In this document: positions 7,939 to 16,749 of the stretch, in pieces | Layout: every line of letters starts with the position of its first letter | Numbering within the stretch: the stretch's first letter is position 1 | Source of the DNA: DATAXP01 sp963708675 | GTDB lineage: Bacteria > Planctomycetota > Planctomycetia > Pirellulales > PNKZ01 | Assembly (NCBI GenBank): GCA_963708675.1 | Contig: CAVPTO010000003.1 | Coordinates: 1,488,001 to 1,552,000, forward strand | DNA: 64,000 nt | Direction of reading: 5' to 3' | Notes under the pieces: model-generated | Told to the model about the DNA's origin: nothing | Databases searched by the model: none | What the model saw: the letters and a program-made list of their open reading frames with translations, nothing else | Program-made: the position numbers and the translations under genes

Positions 7939-9591
7939 TTAGTTCGGTGGAAATTTCAGGTCGCGGCCGTTGCCGTCGCTGCACTCGACCAGCAAGTGCT
8001 CGGGCGAGAGGTCTTCGCGACTGAGGATCTGCACGCTGATCTTGTTTTCATCCTCGAGCTTGGTCAGCTCGCGACGCTTCTTGTTGTTGAGATAGGTCGC
8101 GACTTCCTCGCAAACCGTAACCGTGATGCGCGACAGGCCCGGCTGGTGGCTGGCAAGAATCAGCAGCCGCACGGCCTCGATTGCCATGCTTTCGGCCGTC
8201 TTCACGACGCCCGTACCCGAGCAACATGCGCAGTCGCGATAGACGCTGCGTTTGAGGCTGGGCCGGATACGCTGACGCGTCATCTCGATCAGGCCGAACG
8301 GACTGGTGCGAAGAATCTTCGTGCGAGCACGGTCGCGGTGCATGGCATCGCGGAGCGCGCGTTCCACGCCACGCCGATGTCGTTCGCGCCGCATGTCGAT
8401 GAAGTCGTTGACGATGACGCCGCCGAGATCGCGCAAACGCAGTTGTCTCGCAATCTCGCGCGCGGCAAGCAGATTCATCTGATATGCGGTTTCTTCGGCT
8501 GAGTCCTCGGCGCGGAAGTTTCCGCTGTTCACGTCGATGGCGACGAGCGCTTCGGTCTGATCGATGACGATGCTGCCGCCTTGACGTAGGGGGACCGATC
8601 GCTGGTGGATGCGGCTAATCTCTTCGTCGAGACGGTATTTGTGAAACAGCGGCTCCTTGCCTTCGTACAACTGCAGCCGATGCACATAGCGCGGCATTAC
8701 GATCTGCAGAAATTCTTTCGCACGCTCATATGCCGTCGGCTCGTCGATATAGATGGAATCGACGTCGGCAGTGAAGATGTCGCGGATCGTGCGGATAATC
8801 ATGTCGCTTTCTTCGTAGATGCCGATCGGCGCGGGATACTTCTTCACGCGCCGCACGATCACCTTCCAAAGACGCAACAAATACGCCAGGTCGCGAGACA
8901 GCTCTTTCTTCGTTCGATCGACGCCAGCCGTGCGAACGACGAAGCCGATGCCCTTGGGCGGCGCGAGCTCGATCATGATGTCGCGCAGCTTGCGGCGAGC
9001 ATCTTCGTCTTCGATCTTGCGCGAGACGCCGACGCGGCCGAGTGCGGGCATCAGCACCAGGTATCGGCCTGGGATGCTGATGTACGTCGAAAGCGTCGGA
9101 CCTTTGGTGCCGATGCCTTCTTTAATGACCTGCACGATGACTTCGTCGCCGCGCCGCAGGATTTCTTGAATCGGCGGCTTCACACGAGGCCGAGCGCCAG
9201 GCCTGACCGTCCGCTTGCGAGTGCGAGCTCGGCCGCCCGAGTCTTCTGACTCGTCATCGTCGTCGTGCTCGTCGTCATGTCCGGCGGCGCCGTTGCCGCC
9301 GCGTTGTCCGCCGCTTGCCTCGATCGGGCGCGACGGGTCGTATCCGCCTTGGCGGAAGTATTGAGGCTCGATGTCGCTGATGTGAAGGAACCCATTGCGA
9401 CCAACGCCGAAATCGACGAAGGCGGCCTGAATGCTGGGTTCGATGTTGACGACGCGGCCTTTGTAGATGTTTCCTACGTAGTTGTCCTGGCTGGTCCGCT
9501 CAATGTAGAGCTCTTCCAGCACGTTGTCCTCGACGATCGCAATCCGACATTCCTCGGGTTGCGAGACATTGATCAGCATCTCCTGCTTCAT
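7939..9591 (-). CDS. rng: Ribonuclease E/G family endoribonuclease
   Basis: A 550-residue Rne/Rng-type endoribonuclease acting in mRNA decay and rRNA maturation. It opens with MKQEMLINVSQPEECRIA, then an S1 RNA-binding domain (YVGNIYKGRV...GFLHISDIE, residues 35-75) interrupted by a charged, low-complexity insert of about 70 residues rich in Gly, Asp and Arg. The catalytic core shows the metal-binding aspartates in AIDVNSG and NDFIDM, and the Zn-link CACCSGTG. It lacks the long C-terminal scaffold of RNase E, so it is closer to RNase G. The ATG at 9591 is chosen because homology begins exactly there; an in-frame extension to 9765 begins with TTG and looks non-coding. A 566-base gap precedes it. 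Confidence 0.93.
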   Translation of the reverse strand: MKQEMLINVSQPEECRIAIVEDNVLEELYIERTSQDNYVGNIYKGRVVNIEPSIQAAFVDFGVGRNGFLHISDIEPQYFRQGGYDPSRPIEASGGQRGGNGAAGHDDEHDDDDESEDSGGRARTRKRTVRPGARPRVKPPIQEILRRGDEVIVQVIKEGIGTKGPTLSTYISIPGRYLVLMPALGRVGVSRKIEDEDARRKLRDIMIELAPPKGIGFVVRTAGVDRTKKELSRDLAYLLRLWKVIVRRVKKYPAPIGIYEESDMIIRTIRDIFTADVDSIYIDEPTAYERAKEFLQIVMPRYVHRLQLYEGKEPLFHKYRLDEEISRIHQRSVPLRQGGSIVIDQTEALVAIDVNSGNFRAEDSAEETAYQMNLLAAREIARQLRLRDLGGVIVNDFIDMRRERHRRGVERALRDAMHRDRARTKILRTSPFGLIEMTRQRIRPSLKRSVYRDCACCSGTGVVKTAESMAIEAVRLLILASHQPGLSRITVTVCEEVATYLNNKKRRELTKLEDENKISVQILSREDLSPEHLLVECSDGNGRDLKFPPN

Positions 9592-10157
9592 GGTGTAGCT
9601 TTCTTGGCCGGCAAGTTCGATCAGGTCGCGCGAGGTTCGCCAGGCACAAGAAGCCATGAGTTCGGGCATCGAGTGTGCGAGTTTGGCCGGAAGCGTGCAA
9701 TGCACGGCCGACCGCGCCGCGGCTAAGCCAGAGACTGGATCGGATTCGAACTGAGCGCCCGGCAACAGTCGACGAAACTTGCGTCGTCGGCCTCCGGACG
9801 AAACCGTCTCGCGTGAGATCGCGACAACGGGCGAAGCGACGGCGGCGCGAAGGGCTCGGCGTGCGCACCGTGGTGCACGCAGTCACGAAGACCTCGACGA
9901 TCGCCTCACTTGGCATTTCTGCGAATCCTCCGAGCTCTCGCAAAAGCCCTGAGCCTTTGCCGTCTCGATTTCCCTGGCGAACCATCGGTCGATCTGAGTT
10001 GACTGAGATTTCGAGTGCCGTACCCAAAACTCAGGTTACAGACGATGAACGATGAACGCGGGACAACGCTTCCAGAATCTTTTGCGATGTTCCGCTATCA
10101 CCGTCCGTCGTCGCCGACGTTCTCCCTAGCGGCACCTGAAGGCGTCGGCTAAGGGAC
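9592..10157 (-). other. Gene-free leader between ptsI and the RNase gene (566 bases)
   Basis: No convincing gene is visible on either strand; the reading frames here lack protein-like composition. On the minus strand it would be the promoter and 5' leader of the RNase E/G gene. A GTGC-centred dyad lies around 9861-9880 (TGCGCACCGTGGTGCAC). E. coli rne autoregulates through a long leader, so a similar device is possible, but no specific structure is recognised. Confidence 0.5.
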
Positions 10158-11900
10158 TCAGACCGTGATGCGATCGAAATGAACCTTCTTGAGTTCCTCC
10201 TTCAGAAGACTCTTGATCTCACGTGCGCTTTCCAGGGTCAGCACCTTGGCCGCGACGGCCTCGCACTGCGGAATCGTGACGCTTCGGGTTAGTCGCTTGA
10301 TTTCGGGCACCGCGTTGGGCGGAACGCTGAGCTGGCGAAGGCCGAGACCGAGCAAGAGCATCGTGTAAATGCCGTTGGCGCTCATCTGCCCGCACAAACT
10401 CACCGAAACTCCCGACCGGTTCGCGGCCTTCACCGCGATATCGATCAACTTGATGACCGCCGGGTCGCTCGCCGTGTACAAGCTCGCGACATCCTTGTTG
10501 CTGCGGTCGACCGCCAAAGTGTACTGGATCAGGTCGTTCGTGCCGATGCTCAGGAAGTCGACCTCTTCGACAAAGTGATCGATCATCATCACGGCGGCCG
10601 GTACCTCGACCATCATGCCGACGGGCAAATCACGGTTAAACGGCACGCCATGCTCTTCGAGATCTTCCATCACGTCGCCGAGAATCATCTTCGCCTGGCG
10701 AAGCTCGAGCACGGTCGAGATGAGCGGGAACATGACGCGCACGTCGCCCACGGCACTGGCCCGCAGGATTGCGCGTAGCTGCGTGCGGAACAGCGGCAGG
10801 TTTTGCAGCGACAGCCGGATGCTTCGCAACCCGAGGAACGGATTGCGGTCGTCGTCGGTGTTTGTTTTAAGCACCTTGTCGGCGCCGAGATCGAGCGTGC
10901 GAATCGTCACAGGACGACCGCCCATTTGCTGCGCGACCTGTGCGTAGGCCTGGTAGTGTGCTTCTTCGTCGGGGATGATTTCGGCCCCGAGGTACAGAAA
11001 TTCGGTGCGATACAGGCCGATGCCGTCGCCGCCGTGTTCCAGGCAGTGTGTCACTTCGTGCGGGAACTCGATATTGCCGCAAAGCTGTACGCGGACGCCG
11101 TCAGCAGTGATTGCCGGCAAATCACGTATCGTTTGCAGATGAACGGCGCGTGAACGGTTGTCTTCGACTTCCTGACGATAGCGCGCGAGCGTTTCCTCGT
11201 CGGGCTGCAGAATCACGAAGCCGTGATCGCCATCGATGATGACGACTTCGCCGCCGGAAACCTCGGTCAAGAATGTCCCCGTTCCGACAACGGCGGGAAT
11301 GCCCATGCCTTCGGCAACGATGGCCGTGTGGCTGCCGGGCCCGCCGACCTCGGTGACAAAACCGCGGACGAACTTTCGGTCGAGGGTGGCCGTCTCGCTG
11401 GGCGTGAGATTGTGGGCGAGAATCAACACCGGCGACGTGAGCTGCGAAAACTCTTCGCGACGTCGTCCAAGCAGATTTCGCAGCAGGCGCTTTTCGATGT
11501 CAAAGATATCGCTGGCGCGCTCAGCCCATTGGCTGTTGTCGAGCGATTGAAAGACCTTCGCATACCGGCGCAGGGCGCGGCTGACGGCATACTCAGGCGT
11601 GTAATGACGATCTCGAATGAGCAGCTCGAGTTCGGCGCGCAGTTGCACGTCGCGGAGCATTTGCAGGTGCGCCTCGAAGATCGCACCGTAGCCTTTGCCT
11701 AGCTCGGTCGAGACGGTGTCGCGGTTCTTCTCGATCTCAAGGGCTGAGGCTTCGAGCGCGAGATGCAGGCGTTCGAGCTCGGAATCGACGGCATCGCGCG
11801 TGAGGAAGCGGCGAGGGATGCGAAATCCCTCGTTGTCCATCACCAGCGCCTCGCCGATGGCGACTCCAGGCGAGACAGCGATTCCCTGCAGCTTTTGCAT
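10158..11900 (-). CDS. ptsI: Phosphoenolpyruvate-protein phosphotransferase (enzyme I)
   Basis: Enzyme I of the PEP phosphotransferase system: it takes phosphate from PEP onto a histidine and passes it to HPr. At 580 residues it has full length. The active histidine is His191 in GGPGSHTAIVAEG, followed by the PEP-binding barrel with GIGLYRTEFLYL, the IRTLDLGADK loop, FLSIGTNDLIQYTLAVDR and the catalytic Cys in SLCGQMSAN. It starts at ATG 11900 behind AAGGAA with five-base spacing. It is the last gene of hpf-ptsN-ptsH-ptsI and follows ptsH by 67 bases. It has no GAF domain, so it is the general rather than the PtsP/Ntr form by architecture. Confidence 0.97.
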   Translation of the reverse strand: MQKLQGIAVSPGVAIGEALVMDNEGFRIPRRFLTRDAVDSELERLHLALEASALEIEKNRDTVSTELGKGYGAIFEAHLQMLRDVQLRAELELLIRDRHYTPEYAVSRALRRYAKVFQSLDNSQWAERASDIFDIEKRLLRNLLGRRREEFSQLTSPVLILAHNLTPSETATLDRKFVRGFVTEVGGPGSHTAIVAEGMGIPAVVGTGTFLTEVSGGEVVIIDGDHGFVILQPDEETLARYRQEVEDNRSRAVHLQTIRDLPAITADGVRVQLCGNIEFPHEVTHCLEHGGDGIGLYRTEFLYLGAEIIPDEEAHYQAYAQVAQQMGGRPVTIRTLDLGADKVLKTNTDDDRNPFLGLRSIRLSLQNLPLFRTQLRAILRASAVGDVRVMFPLISTVLELRQAKMILGDVMEDLEEHGVPFNRDLPVGMMVEVPAAVMMIDHFVEEVDFLSIGTNDLIQYTLAVDRSNKDVASLYTASDPAVIKLIDIAVKAANRSGVSVSLCGQMSANGIYTMLLLGLGLRQLSVPPNAVPEIKRLTRSVTIPQCEAVAAKVLTLESAREIKSLLKEELKKVHFDRITV

Positions 11901-11967
11901 CGATTTCCTTCACGCTTCGGCCAACCCGCTCAACCACGATCGCCGTCACGTCGTCCGAAACAATTCT

Positions 11968-12252
11968 CTATTCGAATTCGTCCTCGAACGAACTCGACAG
12001 CAGCGCGGCCACGGCGTCGAGCGCCTGTTGAGCATCGCTGCCTTCGGTTTCAACCGTTAGCTCGGTCCCCTTCATCGCGGCGAGCGTCAGAATTCCCAAG
12101 ATGCTTTTGGCGTCAACGCGCTCGGAGCCCTTGATGATCGCAACGCTGGCCTTGAATTTGTTCGCTGTCTTGCAAAGCAGATCGGCCGGCCGAGCGTGCA
12201 AGCCGTTCGGATTGGCTACGACCACCGACTTCCTAAGTTTCGTATCACCCAT
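11968..12252 (-). CDS. ptsH: Phosphocarrier protein HPr
   Basis: A 94-residue HPr. His19 in NPNGLHARPA is the phosphoacceptor from enzyme I. Ser50 in AKSILGILTLA matches the regulatory serine that HPr kinase modifies in many bacteria, although no kinase gene is present here. The C-terminus adds a short acidic tail (SSSFEDEFE). ATG 12252 is preferred; an upstream TTG at 12279 would add nine residues not seen in the family. It sits 82 bases after ptsN and 67 before ptsI. Confidence 0.95.
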   Translation of the reverse strand: MGDTKLRKSVVVANPNGLHARPADLLCKTANKFKASVAIIKGSERVDAKSILGILTLAAMKGTELTVETEGSDAQQALDAVAALLSSSFEDEFE

Positions 12253-12334
12253 CGCCAAGAACTGTGCATCCGCGCGCAATCGTGCTCGGCCGAGTTGCGC
12301 GGCCGACGCTACCGCTCATCAACTGAATTGCCCG

Positions 12335-12811
12335 TCAAGAACTGAATTGATTGTTGTCGGCCTCGTCGAGCAAGAGGAGCACGTCCTCGGTCGTACGGGC
12401 CTTCTTCAGGAACTTGCAGAACTGATCGTTCCGCAATTGGCGCGAGACGTTCTCGAGCGCGCGAAGATGATCGCCCGGTCGATCGGGGGGCGAAATGAGC
12501 AGGAACAGCAGATTCACCTTCTCGCCATCGAGACTGTTGAAATCGACTCCCTGCTCGCTCACTCCGACGGCGCCCACGAGGCGGCTGACGCTCGGATGCT
12601 TCGTGTGAGGCACCGCGACCCCGCGGCCGATACCCGTGCTACCGAGCTCCTCGCGCTTCAGGATCGCCTTGATGATGCTTTCGTACTGCTCTTCTTCGAT
12701 TTGGTTGGCGTCGAGCAGCGTCTGCACAAGCTCGCGAATGACCCCTTCTTTGGTGTCCGCCGTGAGATCTGCTTTGACCGCTTCTCGGGTCACGAAGTCC
12801 GCAAACTTCAT
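12335..12811 (-). CDS. ptsN: PTS EIIA component, PtsN-like
   Basis: A 158-residue EIIA domain of the fructose/Ntr class. The phosphorylated histidine is His69 in GRGVAVPHTKH. Secondary motifs such as LLFLLISPPDRPGDHLRAL fit the family. Since no EIIB or EIIC accompanies it and its neighbours are hpf and HPr, it is likely a regulatory EIIA-Ntr rather than a sugar importer part. Its start ATG 12811 follows a strong AAAGGAG at eight-base spacing. In proteobacteria the homologue controls potassium transport and stress responses; its target here is unknown. Confidence 0.93.
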   Translation of the reverse strand: MKFADFVTREAVKADLTADTKEGVIRELVQTLLDANQIEEEQYESIIKAILKREELGSTGIGRGVAVPHTKHPSVSRLVGAVGVSEQGVDFNSLDGEKVNLLFLLISPPDRPGDHLRALENVSRQLRNDQFCKFLKKARTTEDVLLLLDEADNNQFSS

Positions 12812-12928
12812 GCACCCACTCCTTTCTCGTGTACTTCATGCCGACTGGGCAATCGCGGCACGGCTGGTCTCGCCGAGCGAAACCTGTCGATAGCGCGATT
12901 GAAATTCACGTCGGCTCAGTTGATCGGT

Positions 12929-13270
12929 TTAGGGTTCAGGCTGTACCGCGGCGCTTTGTTGGCGAAGGCCGGGACCGCGATGCTCCTGGACCTTGTCTTT
13001 GTACTTACGCAGTTGCTGTTCAATCTTATGCAATGCCCCATCGACCGAAGCCATCAAGTCGCCCGATCGCTCGGTCGCAACGAAGTCGTGCTTGTGCTCG
13101 GCGGAAACCCGGAGGTCGACCGTCGGGTGGTCACGATCCTCAAGATCGGCGGTCAGCTCGATGGCAGTCAGCCGATCGAAAAGACGCGACATCTTGTTGA
13201 GCTTCGTTGTGATTTTTTCCTGGGTGGCTTCGCTGAGATGACCGTGTCGAGCCGAGATGTTGATCACCAC
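12929..13270 (-). CDS. hpf: Ribosome hibernation promoting factor, short form
   Basis: A 113-residue HPF/RaiA (S30AE) protein that binds the 30S decoding centre in slow growth and silences ribosomes. The pattern VINISARHGHLSEATQEKI at the N-terminus, LEDRDHPTVDLRVS in the middle and DLMASVDGALHKIEQQLRKYKDK at the end match the family. It lacks the long-HPF C-terminal dimerisation domain, so it is the short form. The start is GTG 13270, nine bases after GAGGAG. It opens the hpf-ptsN-ptsH-ptsI cluster, an order reminiscent of the rpoN-hpf-ptsN region in proteobacteria, but rpoN is absent. Confidence 0.93.
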   Translation of the reverse strand: MVINISARHGHLSEATQEKITTKLNKMSRLFDRLTAIELTADLEDRDHPTVDLRVSAEHKHDFVATERSGDLMASVDGALHKIEQQLRKYKDKVQEHRGPGLRQQSAAVQPEP

Positions 13271-13336
13271 GCTATTCAGCTCCTCAAAGTCGTCGTGGCT
13301 ACCAGCGGGGGCGTCGAAGGCCTTAAGAAGCCGCTC

Positions 13337-13365
13337 ATTGTACTGCGACCCCTACAGACCGACAA
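13337..13365 (-). promoter_or_regulatory. Sigma-70-type promoter for hpf-ptsN-ptsH-ptsI
   Basis: On the minus strand a -35 box TTGTCG (13360-13365) is separated by 17 bases from a -10 box TACAAT (13337-13342). This would start a transcript near 13330, about 60 bases before the hpf GTG. Spacing is ideal and both boxes match the consensus in four or five of six positions. Confidence 0.55.
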
Positions 13366-13480
13366 ACGCAAACGAGACCCCAGTGGCGGGACTGACTAAT
13401 TCGACCAGCCAAGTGACCGGTCCCCAAGGGCCTGATGCCCGACTCCATTCTACGCTACGCCCCCATTGAAGGTTTCCCGT

Positions 13481-15922
13481 TCATGGCGAGGTAGGCATTT
13501 TCGGGGCTAATTGTCCGGAGTCTAAACGCTGCTTCCACTTGAGGATGTACTGCTGACGACGAGCGGCAGGGTATTCGGGCCGGTAAAAGTGCGTTGCACC
13601 GTTTGTAAGACGAGTAAGCGCCGCAAACGACAATACCCGGTATTCCAAGTCCTCCGAATCGAGAAACTTAATCAACTGCGCCCCGGCCGAGGCGTTGATC
13701 TGGTCGCCTGTGTAGCCCCAGAGCATTCGGTACAACTCGGAACCTCGCGCTCCGTAATGGCGCTCAAACGCCCCGCGAACCGATGCCGCCGTCTCGGGGC
13801 TGCGTGCGATGGCCAAGCGGAGCGCTTCGACTTCCTCGTTCCACGCCGCCTTCTGATTCGGGTCTTTCAATGCCGTCACGAGCGTGTCGAAATCGCCGAT
13901 TTGTGCCAAACATTGAATCGCGAGCAGGCTGGTTTCGATCTTTCGGTCGCCAGCGAGTTCTTTGAGGCCGAGCGTCACGGGACGATCGGTCGGCAACGCC
14001 TTGACGAGTTCGGCGCCGGCAAGCTTCTGCGATTGTCGACGCTCGTCGATCGTGGTAACCCAGGATGGAAAGCTGGGCGGATCACTCCCGGGCATCGGCG
14101 CGCCGCCGACAAGCGAACGTCGTGCAGGGGCGGGAATCGTTTCCGGCTGTGCGGCATTGGCGTCGAACCAGTCGACCTTGCCGGTGGTCACGAATAACTC
14201 GACTTCCGCTATCGAAGGCTCTTTCTCGGGATTCGTGCCTTCGAGTCGACGATGCCGCACCTCGAGCGCGGCACTGGCATTGGTGTCGTTGAAGACGAGA
14301 ACGCCTTTGCGTCCGCCCGCGGCGATGGCGACCGCGGCCGTTGGAGCGCCGGCGCTCAGCAAGACCACACGTCCCTCGACGACCTCGACGATTGGCACGC
14401 CTTGAGCATCGGCCGGTCCGAGCAATACCTGTGTTCCGCCAAGCAAGTCGACGTTCATTCCAGAAGCCAGCGTCAGTGCACATCGGTAAGTCGGCAACGA
14501 CGTAACGCGGTCGTTGTCGAAGACGGTCGCCCGCATCGGGACGCGATGCCACAGCCCATCGGACATCGTGAAACGCAGCAATAGATCGCCTTCCATGAAC
14601 CGCCCGACGCCTTCAGGCGGTTTCGCCGTCGTAGTCGCCATAGATGCAGGGCCCGGAGTTGGAGCACCCGGTCCGGGCATGGTCGAACCCGGCATTGCAG
14701 GCCCCGGCATCGGGCCACTTGGCATGGTTGGCCCTGCAGGCCCTGGCCCTGGAACATTGGCGACGCCTGGTGGGGTCGACGCGGAACCGGGCATCGTTGG
14801 CATCGCGGATTGCGGACCCGGCATGGCTCCGCCGGGCATCACGCCGCCTGCCGGCGGGACTTCGCCACCCGGCCCAGGTCCAGGGACGCTACCGATGGCC
14901 CCCGGTCCAGGCATGGCTGGCCCAGGTGACGGACTCCCGGTGTCGCCCGGCATCGGCGGCAAGCCCGCAGGAGCCGCGACCTGTCCAGGGGCAGCGCCTT
15001 CAGGCGACGTTTGTGACGGCATCGGTGCTGCGTCGCCCGAGGTTGTCGCCACAGCAGCAGCGGCCCCGGCTATAGGCGTCGCCGATGTCGGCTGCTCGAG
15101 TTGAGCCGGCGTCGAATCGGCCGGCTTCCCCTCGTCTTTTGGCTGCTTCGCGGCTGAATTGTTTTCAGCCGTTCGTCGCTCTCCTCGCTGGATACCGAGT
15201 TTGTCGCTCAGCCGATCGAAGTTCAGCACCGCGACCACGCCGGCCCCAACGACCGCCATCAACAGCACCGCCACGAGCATCCGCCCGCCCGAACCCTTCA
15301 CCACCGGCGGCTCGCGAAGATAATCGGGCACCTCCGGCTTTTGACGCGGCGACTTTGCCGACTCGGCGGCGGCTGCCGCAGCAGGAGCGGTCGAGACTGT
15401 TTTCGTCGATACCGTCTTCGTTGGCGGAGACTGAGTTGCCGAGGGCGTCGCCCGGCTCGGAGTGGGCGTTCGCGAAGGTGACGGCGTGTCGGACGGCTTG
15501 GCCGGGGCGATCACGCTCCCCGTCCCGTTTTCGACCGACACCGATCCGACTGCGTACATCCGCTCGCGAAGACCAGGTTCAATCTCGGCCGGCTCACCGA
15601 GCACGAGTGTCAAAATCTGGTGGGCCGACGCAACCTCGGCCAGGTGCATGTCCGATTCGAGGCAGATCTTCTCGAACTCGGGCACACGTTCGGAAACGAG
15701 CGTGTTATCGAGATATTCAGCCACCGTGTTGGCATCGAGCGCCATGCCGCGGCCGTCGAGCTTCGGTGCTCCCAGGCGAAGCCGCCGCGTGACGTCACGC
15801 ATCCGGTGCATCAGGTTGGTGGCAAACTCGCTCTCTTCGACCTTCTTGGCAATTTCCTGAGCGTCGGCCGGCTCGAGGATGTTGTCGATGTATGCCAGCA
15901 ACGTTCGCAAAGTCAGCCGCAT
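13481..15922 (-). CDS. Large Gly/Pro/Met-rich membrane protein with FecR-like outer region
   Basis: An 813-residue protein, not assignable to a named family. Residues 1-140 are charged and helical, resembling a cytoplasmic anti-sigma or zinc-less anti-sigma domain (LRTLLAYIDNILEPADAQEI). A Ser/Thr/Pro linker follows, then one membrane helix near residue 220 (MLVAVLLMAVVGAGVVAVL). Outside the membrane is a low-complexity region of about 130 residues built on MPGPG/AMPGP-type repeats, then a beta-rich part (FMEGDLLLRF...LLGGTQVLLGP...VEGRVVLLSAG) that recalls FecR domains, and a C-terminal helical repeat region resembling HEAT repeats. ATG 15922 is preferred over 15931 because GAGGA then lies about nine bases upstream. 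Envelope signalling or structural roles are both possible. Confidence 0.8.
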   Translation of the reverse strand: MRLTLRTLLAYIDNILEPADAQEIAKKVEESEFATNLMHRMRDVTRRLRLGAPKLDGRGMALDANTVAEYLDNTLVSERVPEFEKICLESDMHLAEVASAHQILTLVLGEPAEIEPGLRERMYAVGSVSVENGTGSVIAPAKPSDTPSPSRTPTPSRATPSATQSPPTKTVSTKTVSTAPAAAAAAESAKSPRQKPEVPDYLREPPVVKGSGGRMLVAVLLMAVVGAGVVAVLNFDRLSDKLGIQRGERRTAENNSAAKQPKDEGKPADSTPAQLEQPTSATPIAGAAAAVATTSGDAAPMPSQTSPEGAAPGQVAAPAGLPPMPGDTGSPSPGPAMPGPGAIGSVPGPGPGGEVPPAGGVMPGGAMPGPQSAMPTMPGSASTPPGVANVPGPGPAGPTMPSGPMPGPAMPGSTMPGPGAPTPGPASMATTTAKPPEGVGRFMEGDLLLRFTMSDGLWHRVPMRATVFDNDRVTSLPTYRCALTLASGMNVDLLGGTQVLLGPADAQGVPIVEVVEGRVVLLSAGAPTAAVAIAAGGRKGVLVFNDTNASAALEVRHRRLEGTNPEKEPSIAEVELFVTTGKVDWFDANAAQPETIPAPARRSLVGGAPMPGSDPPSFPSWVTTIDERRQSQKLAGAELVKALPTDRPVTLGLKELAGDRKIETSLLAIQCLAQIGDFDTLVTALKDPNQKAAWNEEVEALRLAIARSPETAASVRGAFERHYGARGSELYRMLWGYTGDQINASAGAQLIKFLDSEDLEYRVLSFAALTRLTNGATHFYRPEYPAARRQQYILKWKQRLDSGQLAPKMPTSP
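14620..15010. repeat. Degenerate tandem repeats encoding Met-Pro-Gly-Pro-Gly units
   Basis: Within the large membrane protein gene this stretch consists of irregular short direct repeats, on the plus strand variations of CCGGGCATGGxxCCxGG, coding for MPGPG-like units on the minus strand. The units vary in length and are not in perfect register. Such tracts expand and contract easily, so length could differ between strains. Confidence 0.75.
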
Positions 15923-16063
15923 CGGGGTCATTCCTCGGGCATTAACGGATCAGGTGGGCATGGAGCGCATGCCGTCTCCTCGTTAGTGACATCGAGCGTC
16001 GCAATCCGTACAGAATTCTTCGCTGGCGGCAAAAAATCGCTGGGACACCAATGGGGCGACGGC

Positions 16064-16339
16064 TCAGGAGCGGCGGGACTCGGCGCCGTCGAGCGCTAGC
16101 ATCGCTAACAGACTGCCGAGCACCTGAAGGCTGGCCACCACCGCGGGATGCAACGGCGGGTGATAGACGACTCGCGGCCTCAATCCGGTGCGCGAAGGAT
16201 CGTCGATAGCAGCAGCGCGATCGACGATGATGACGGTGCCCAGCGTCCAACTCGCAGCAAACGCGAGAATAAATCTACGGACGCTTTTCGACGTGGGCAC
16301 GATAAGCGAGCCTTCTGCTTTGAGAAGAGAACGACACAC
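16064..16339 (-). CDS. Small putative secreted or membrane protein
   Basis: An open frame of 91 residues starting with GTG 16339; a second GTG gives MPTSKSVRRFILAFAASW and sits about ten bases after AGAAGG, which looks like the better start. The N-terminus then has a basic pair, a hydrophobic stretch of about 18 residues and an Ala-rich end (DRAAAIDD), like a signal peptide. A second hydrophobic segment (VVASLQVLGSLLAML) is near the end. No family is recognised. It lies 141 bases upstream of the large membrane protein gene on the same strand. It could also be a chance frame. Confidence 0.35.
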   Translation of the reverse strand: MCRSLLKAEGSLIVPTSKSVRRFILAFAASWTLGTVIIVDRAAAIDDPSRTGLRPRVVYHPPLHPAVVASLQVLGSLLAMLALDGAESRRS

Positions 16340-16749
16340 AGGTGCGTTTCACAGCGACTTCGTGCCGTGACAAGATGGCGTGATCGCAACGGGCGCGCCG
16401 GGGAACCTATGGGGCGGCGTCAGCGTCAAAGAACACGACGCCGTACAGACTTGCTGCGTAGCGCGACAATCGCCGTGCGTACGGCGGTGTTGCCGTCATG
16501 CAACATCGTGTGGCAATTTGTCACCAACGCGCGTCAACGACCTCACGGCGACGTACCGAAACCAAGCGACCTCGACGGCAACGCCGGTTGTCGTCTCTAG
16601 TGAGACTTTTTCTGCCGATCTGAGTTGCGCGTGTCCGAATACAAATTCGTAACGAGAATGAGCCTGTCGGCATTTGGGCTTGGCAGCATTCAAAGGTAAA
16701 ATAACAATACGTGAGTTGAGGCTCCGGCCGCGCCGGGGAGGCACTACGC
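16340..16749. other. Gene-free interval upstream of the TPR gene (410 bases)
   Basis: No gene is supported here. A small hairpin GTCTC-TAGT-GAGAC followed by TTTTT (16593-16611) could be a weak plus-strand terminator. A possible promoter for the TPR gene has TTGGCA at 16680-16685 and TAACAA at 16702-16707 with a 16-base spacer. Neither is strong. Confidence 0.4.

Noticed and set aside
12101..13399. Long plus-strand open frame (about 432 codons) opposite ptsN and hpf
   Set aside because: It mirrors well-supported minus-strand genes, has no recognisable motif, and long antisense frames are expected in this high-GC codon pattern.
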